64,000 nt of DNA from CAG-791 sp963605745. GTDB taxonomy: Bacteria > Bacillota > Clostridia > Lachnospirales > Lachnospiraceae. Every line of letters starts with the position of its first letter. Positions within the stretch are counted from its first letter, which is position 1. The DNA lies in the NCBI GenBank assembly GCA_963605745.1, contig CAVCWT010000010.1, forward strand, positions 13,826-77,825, given 5' to 3'. Of the stretch, positions 61,753-64,000 are shown in pieces. A model generated the notes under the pieces. That model worked only from the letters and a program-made list of their open reading frames with translations. It had not been told where the DNA came from and did no database searches. The position numbers and the translations under genes are program-made.

Positions 61753-61850
61753 AATCATAAATGTATTTGCCTGTCCGGAATTTTTACAGTAACAGATACA
61801 GACTACAGATATAGCTTTTTATGTGCGCATCGTCTTTACAGCCGTTGGCC

Positions 61851-62927
61851 TTATCCTTGCAGTGGAATGTCGTAATCGCCGGATTCCAGGGCATGCAGCT
61901 CTTCATCTGTGATCTCAGCATCAATGAACTTACGTACGGTCTCAAACGGTACACCGGCAACAAACATGCTGTGGGCTGTTTCCAATCGTCCTTGTTTTAT
62001 TCCTTGATCGATTCCTTGTTTTATTCCCTGTTTCAGGATTCTGTCTGCTCTGAATTCTAATACCTTTCCGCCCATATATTTCTTGACCTCCTTCTTGAGA
62101 TTGTCATATCGTTCTGGAATGAGAAAATGCTCCACATACTGCAATGCATCTGATAACTCTGTTGCCTCGTACGATGATAATTCGCCATTTTCTGCTGCGT
62201 TTTGAAGGGAATCCAGCAACCGTTCCAGATCTGCCAGATGTTTTGCGATCAGTTCCCTGTCTGTATCCATTTTGCGGAAGTGGTTGGCAACGGTAAAGCT
62301 GTAGAACGGGATCAGGAAATACAGCTTCCGCTTGATAATCGCATCCACTCCGTAGTTACGAATCTGCAGAACCGGCACCGCATATTTGATCTGGCCGTTT
62401 GGCGTGTGAATCTCAATCCACATCGCATCGGACATGTCATCTGTGCTGCGCAGATACAGTACGGCGGAACATGGCATCTCCACGATGAGCCGATCGCCGC
62501 TTAGTATGCCGCTGTCTCTGGCCATCCGCATGTCGTACTCAAAGATCCGAATGAGAATTTCGTGATCCATGACGCTCTGGCATTCCAGATGAAATTCTCG
62601 TGGCCTGGTTTTGCCGTAGATGCGGATCCTGGAATCGGTGATTCGCTTTTCTGCGCTGTTCTCCTTCAAAGGCCCGAAGGATTCATTCGCCAGGAGTTCA
62701 TACTCCTCCTGTCCATTATATTCCTCTTTCAGATATCCCGTCTCGCGGAACATCTCATTGATCAGGAAAATCGTGGACTTGTGGCACTTCTCTACCAGCG
62801 AGCGGAAGGCGTCGTCATAAGGCGTTGCCACGGTCTTTCCGGAACGCTGTCTTTTAGCGATATTTTTCGGAACGGTATCCTCTCGGATTACCGTTCCGTG
62901 TTCTGTTCTTCTGTGATCATTTGTCAT
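61851..62927 (-). CDS. PD-(D/E)XK nuclease family transposase, Rpn-type
   Basis: Start 62927 is chosen for GGGAGAGG upstream, giving 358 residues. The sequence opens with TPYDDAFRSLVEKC and has ITDSRIRIYG followed by REFHLECQSVMDHEI, the D...E-x-Q core of the PD-(D/E)XK fold in this family. FEYDMRMA and a C-terminal GIKQGIDQGIKQGRLE helix with repeated KQG/DQG units complete the typical layout. Such proteins promote RecA-independent recombination or act as degenerate transposase-like nucleases. No terminal inverted repeats of an insertion sequence were recognised, so mobility of this copy is unproven. It is the only mobile-element-type protein in the window. Confidence 0.85.
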   Translation of the reverse strand: MTNDHRRTEHGTVIREDTVPKNIAKRQRSGKTVATPYDDAFRSLVEKCHKSTIFLINEMFRETGYLKEEYNGQEEYELLANESFGPLKENSAEKRITDSRIRIYGKTRPREFHLECQSVMDHEILIRIFEYDMRMARDSGILSGDRLIVEMPCSAVLYLRSTDDMSDAMWIEIHTPNGQIKYAVPVLQIRNYGVDAIIKRKLYFLIPFYSFTVANHFRKMDTDRELIAKHLADLERLLDSLQNAAENGELSSYEATELSDALQYVEHFLIPERYDNLKKEVKKYMGGKVLEFRADRILKQGIKQGIDQGIKQGRLETAHSMFVAGVPFETVRKFIDAEITDEELHALESGDYDIPLQG

Positions 62928-62989
62928 TATAACCTCTCCCCATAGGCTTAATGCTCCCGGTACAGTTACTGTGCAACAGCTGTACCGGA

Positions 62990-63415
62990 TGCTATGACCG
63001 CCGCAATGATACATTCGAATATCTGTCTGTCCAGAGAAACGCTGATGAAGAAACGTTGATTAAGTCAGTAGTTTCTCGGAATCAAACCGGATATTCGTTG
63101 GGCAGTCATCTCTCAATGCAGCATCGACACATGCAATGAGAATCACGTAAGCTTTCAACCAGGACAACGGCAGACAGGTCACAACCATGTGCCGCGCATG
63201 GATTTACGTGACCCGCATCGCAGAAGATCATCAGATTTTAGTGGGAAACGTTGATGGAGCGTTCCCGCACCCGAGGTCGCTAAGGAAATGTTGATGTTGT
63301 CAGCATTTCTTTAAGTCTGAATCTGCAACGCAACAGACAACACTCTCATAATCAAAATGCGGTATGAGCTGTCTGCTTACCTGCCGTTGTCCGGCTGGTG
63401 TGAGAAAGGTGCTAT
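62990..63415 (+). other. Structured non-coding locus with nested and long-range stems
   Basis: No credible gene is found in this 400-base stretch, but stems are dense: CGAATATC/GATATTCG enclosing GAGAAAC/GTTTCTC; TCTCAATGCA/TGCAATGAGA; TCACGTAA/TTACGTGA; GGGAAACG/CGTTCCC; AGGAAATG/CATTTCTT; and CAGACA-CTCATA/TATGAG-TGTCTG. A long-range pair ACCAG-GACAACGGCAG with CTGCCGTTGTC-CTGGT links about 63157-63173 to about 63391-63408. The pattern suggests a folded RNA or a hairpin-rich element. From 63420 to 63615 I see no gene and no clear signal. Confidence 0.5.
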
Positions 63416-63617
63416 GGAAATATGACGGGTAATCTACGGATTTCAGAAAAAATCGATCAATGTGATGGAAATCTTTGCTGTATTGTTGTGCCGATGTGTT
63501 CCGGCTGATGTGACGAATATTTCATGAAATCTCATAGACAATGACACAGAACATTGCTGTTATGTGTGCCATGATCATAGCAGATGCATCGTCTTCTTTG
63601 CAAGGATAATGATCTGC

Positions 63618-63643
63618 GAGCGGACATCTCTGACAGGACTCGC
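63618..63643 (+). repeat. Motif C, diverged copy in its own stem-loop
   Basis: GCGGACATCTCTGACAGGAC differs from the 40.28 and 42.89 kb copies at two positions. It is closed by CTGCGAG/CTCGCAG, a stem unrelated in sequence to the closing stems there. Confidence 0.6.
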
Positions 63644-63741
63644 AGCTGGTTACCATCTGTACAGTAACGGATTCTTTGCCAGAACCTACGTAGGATTGAT
63701 ATGTGAATGATGATGAAAACACAAGAATCTGGCAGAAAAAT

Positions 63742-63783
63742 ACGACCGGGAAGCCAGAGAAGGGCCTTCCGGTCGTGTTTTTT
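63742..63783. terminator. Terminator hairpin, near-duplicate of the 61.7 kb one
   Basis: ACGACCGGGAAGCC pairs with GGCCTTCCGGTCGT and is followed by a run of T. The hairpin differs from 61709-61752 at a few loop and stem positions. No gene ends just before it, so it may be a mobile or duplicated terminator. Confidence 0.75.
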
Positions 63784-63900
63784 CGTGAAAGAAATCTTGA
63801 ATGCATCATTAGCATGGCAACCTGGATCAATCTTTTAATGCACAGCTTTGTCTTTACAGGTGATATTCGCATCGATAAAGATTTCATCCACATTTGCCTA

Positions 63901-63955
63901 GTACAGCGATTTTTAAATAACTGGCCATATTAACTTGCCTGATTTCCGAATAGCA
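63901..63955 (+). repeat. 55-bp dispersed repeat D, copy 2
   Basis: This copy matches 48588-48642 at 52 of 55 positions, starting GTACAGCGATTTTTAAATAA and ending GAATAGCA. The flanks are unrelated. A palindrome AGCGTAGC-CC-GCTACGC follows near 63972-63990 at the window end. Confidence 0.75.
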
Positions 63956-64000
63956 CGCATCAAAAATCCTCAGCGTAGCCCGCTACGCCTACGTTTTTTG

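Noticed and set aside
61851..62927. Complete insertion sequence around the nuclease gene
   Set aside because: No terminal inverted repeats or target duplications were recognised. The flanking terminator-like repeats are in the same orientation and are not IS ends.

Overview
The window looks like a chromosomal segment of a Gram-positive anaerobe of the Clostridia, most probably a Lachnospiraceae. The base composition is near 50% GC. Family content points the same way: a DUF4317 protein, an XRE-cupin regulator next to potABCD, LuxS, Hsp33, a DUF5672/GT17/GT11 glycan cluster, and Gram-positive-style lipoprotein and DacF genes. Genus cannot be fixed from the sequence alone. No rRNA, tRNA, CRISPR array, phage module or complete insertion sequence was found.

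Layout. 0-15.3 kb is a cell-surface and sensing region. It holds two paralogous PglK/MsbA-type ABC flippases (0.3-2.1 kb and, on the minus strand, 11.8-13.6 kb), a DEDDh exonuclease, a sugar-binding lipoprotein followed by a very large hybrid histidine kinase, a minus-strand glycan set (GT17-like transferase, DUF5672, GT11-like fucosyltransferase), and an N-terminally anchored D,D-carboxypeptidase. 15.3-22.5 kb carries luxS, a FucI/AraA-type sugar isomerase, Hsp33 and a heterodimeric ABC exporter with one degenerate ATP site. 22.7-28.5 kb is an XRE-cupin regulator with polyamine transport genes potABCD. 28.7-37.7 kb holds a flippase-like membrane protein, TetR and MATE genes, a DUF4317 protein, an ABC-2 transporter with a NEW3-domain surface protein, and a DUF2442/DUF4160 pair. 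38-43.5 kb has HelD-like helicase, nth, a CbbX/SpoVK-type AAA ATPase and a PAP2 phosphatase.

43.5-61.6 kb is a type IV pilus-like assembly locus: a pilin-like protein, prepilin peptidase, PilM, PilN-like and PilO-like proteins, and three pseudopilin-like proteins. It ends in a 3,504-residue protein that starts with a canonical prepilin signal and continues as a giant repetitive beta-helix-type adhesin. No PilB/PilC motor genes are present, so the machine must use a motor encoded elsewhere. A PD-(D/E)XK (Rpn-type) nuclease gene and about 1 kb of structured non-coding DNA close the window.

The most unusual global signal is in the intergenic spaces. They are filled with modular multi-hairpin elements. 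Copies share an architecture (outer stem plus long hairpin 1, short hairpin 2 and conserved hairpin 3) while some stem sequences differ with pairing kept, which is covariation. One family recurs at about 0.15, 4.47, 20.53, 37.72 and 61.57 kb. A related unit is tandemly triplicated (120-bp period) between the XRE gene and potA. A second covarying family appears at 22.49 kb and, with a six-fold 45-bp tandem, at 46.77 kb between pilM and the pilN-like gene. These are structured repeat elements or RNAs that I cannot assign to a known class.
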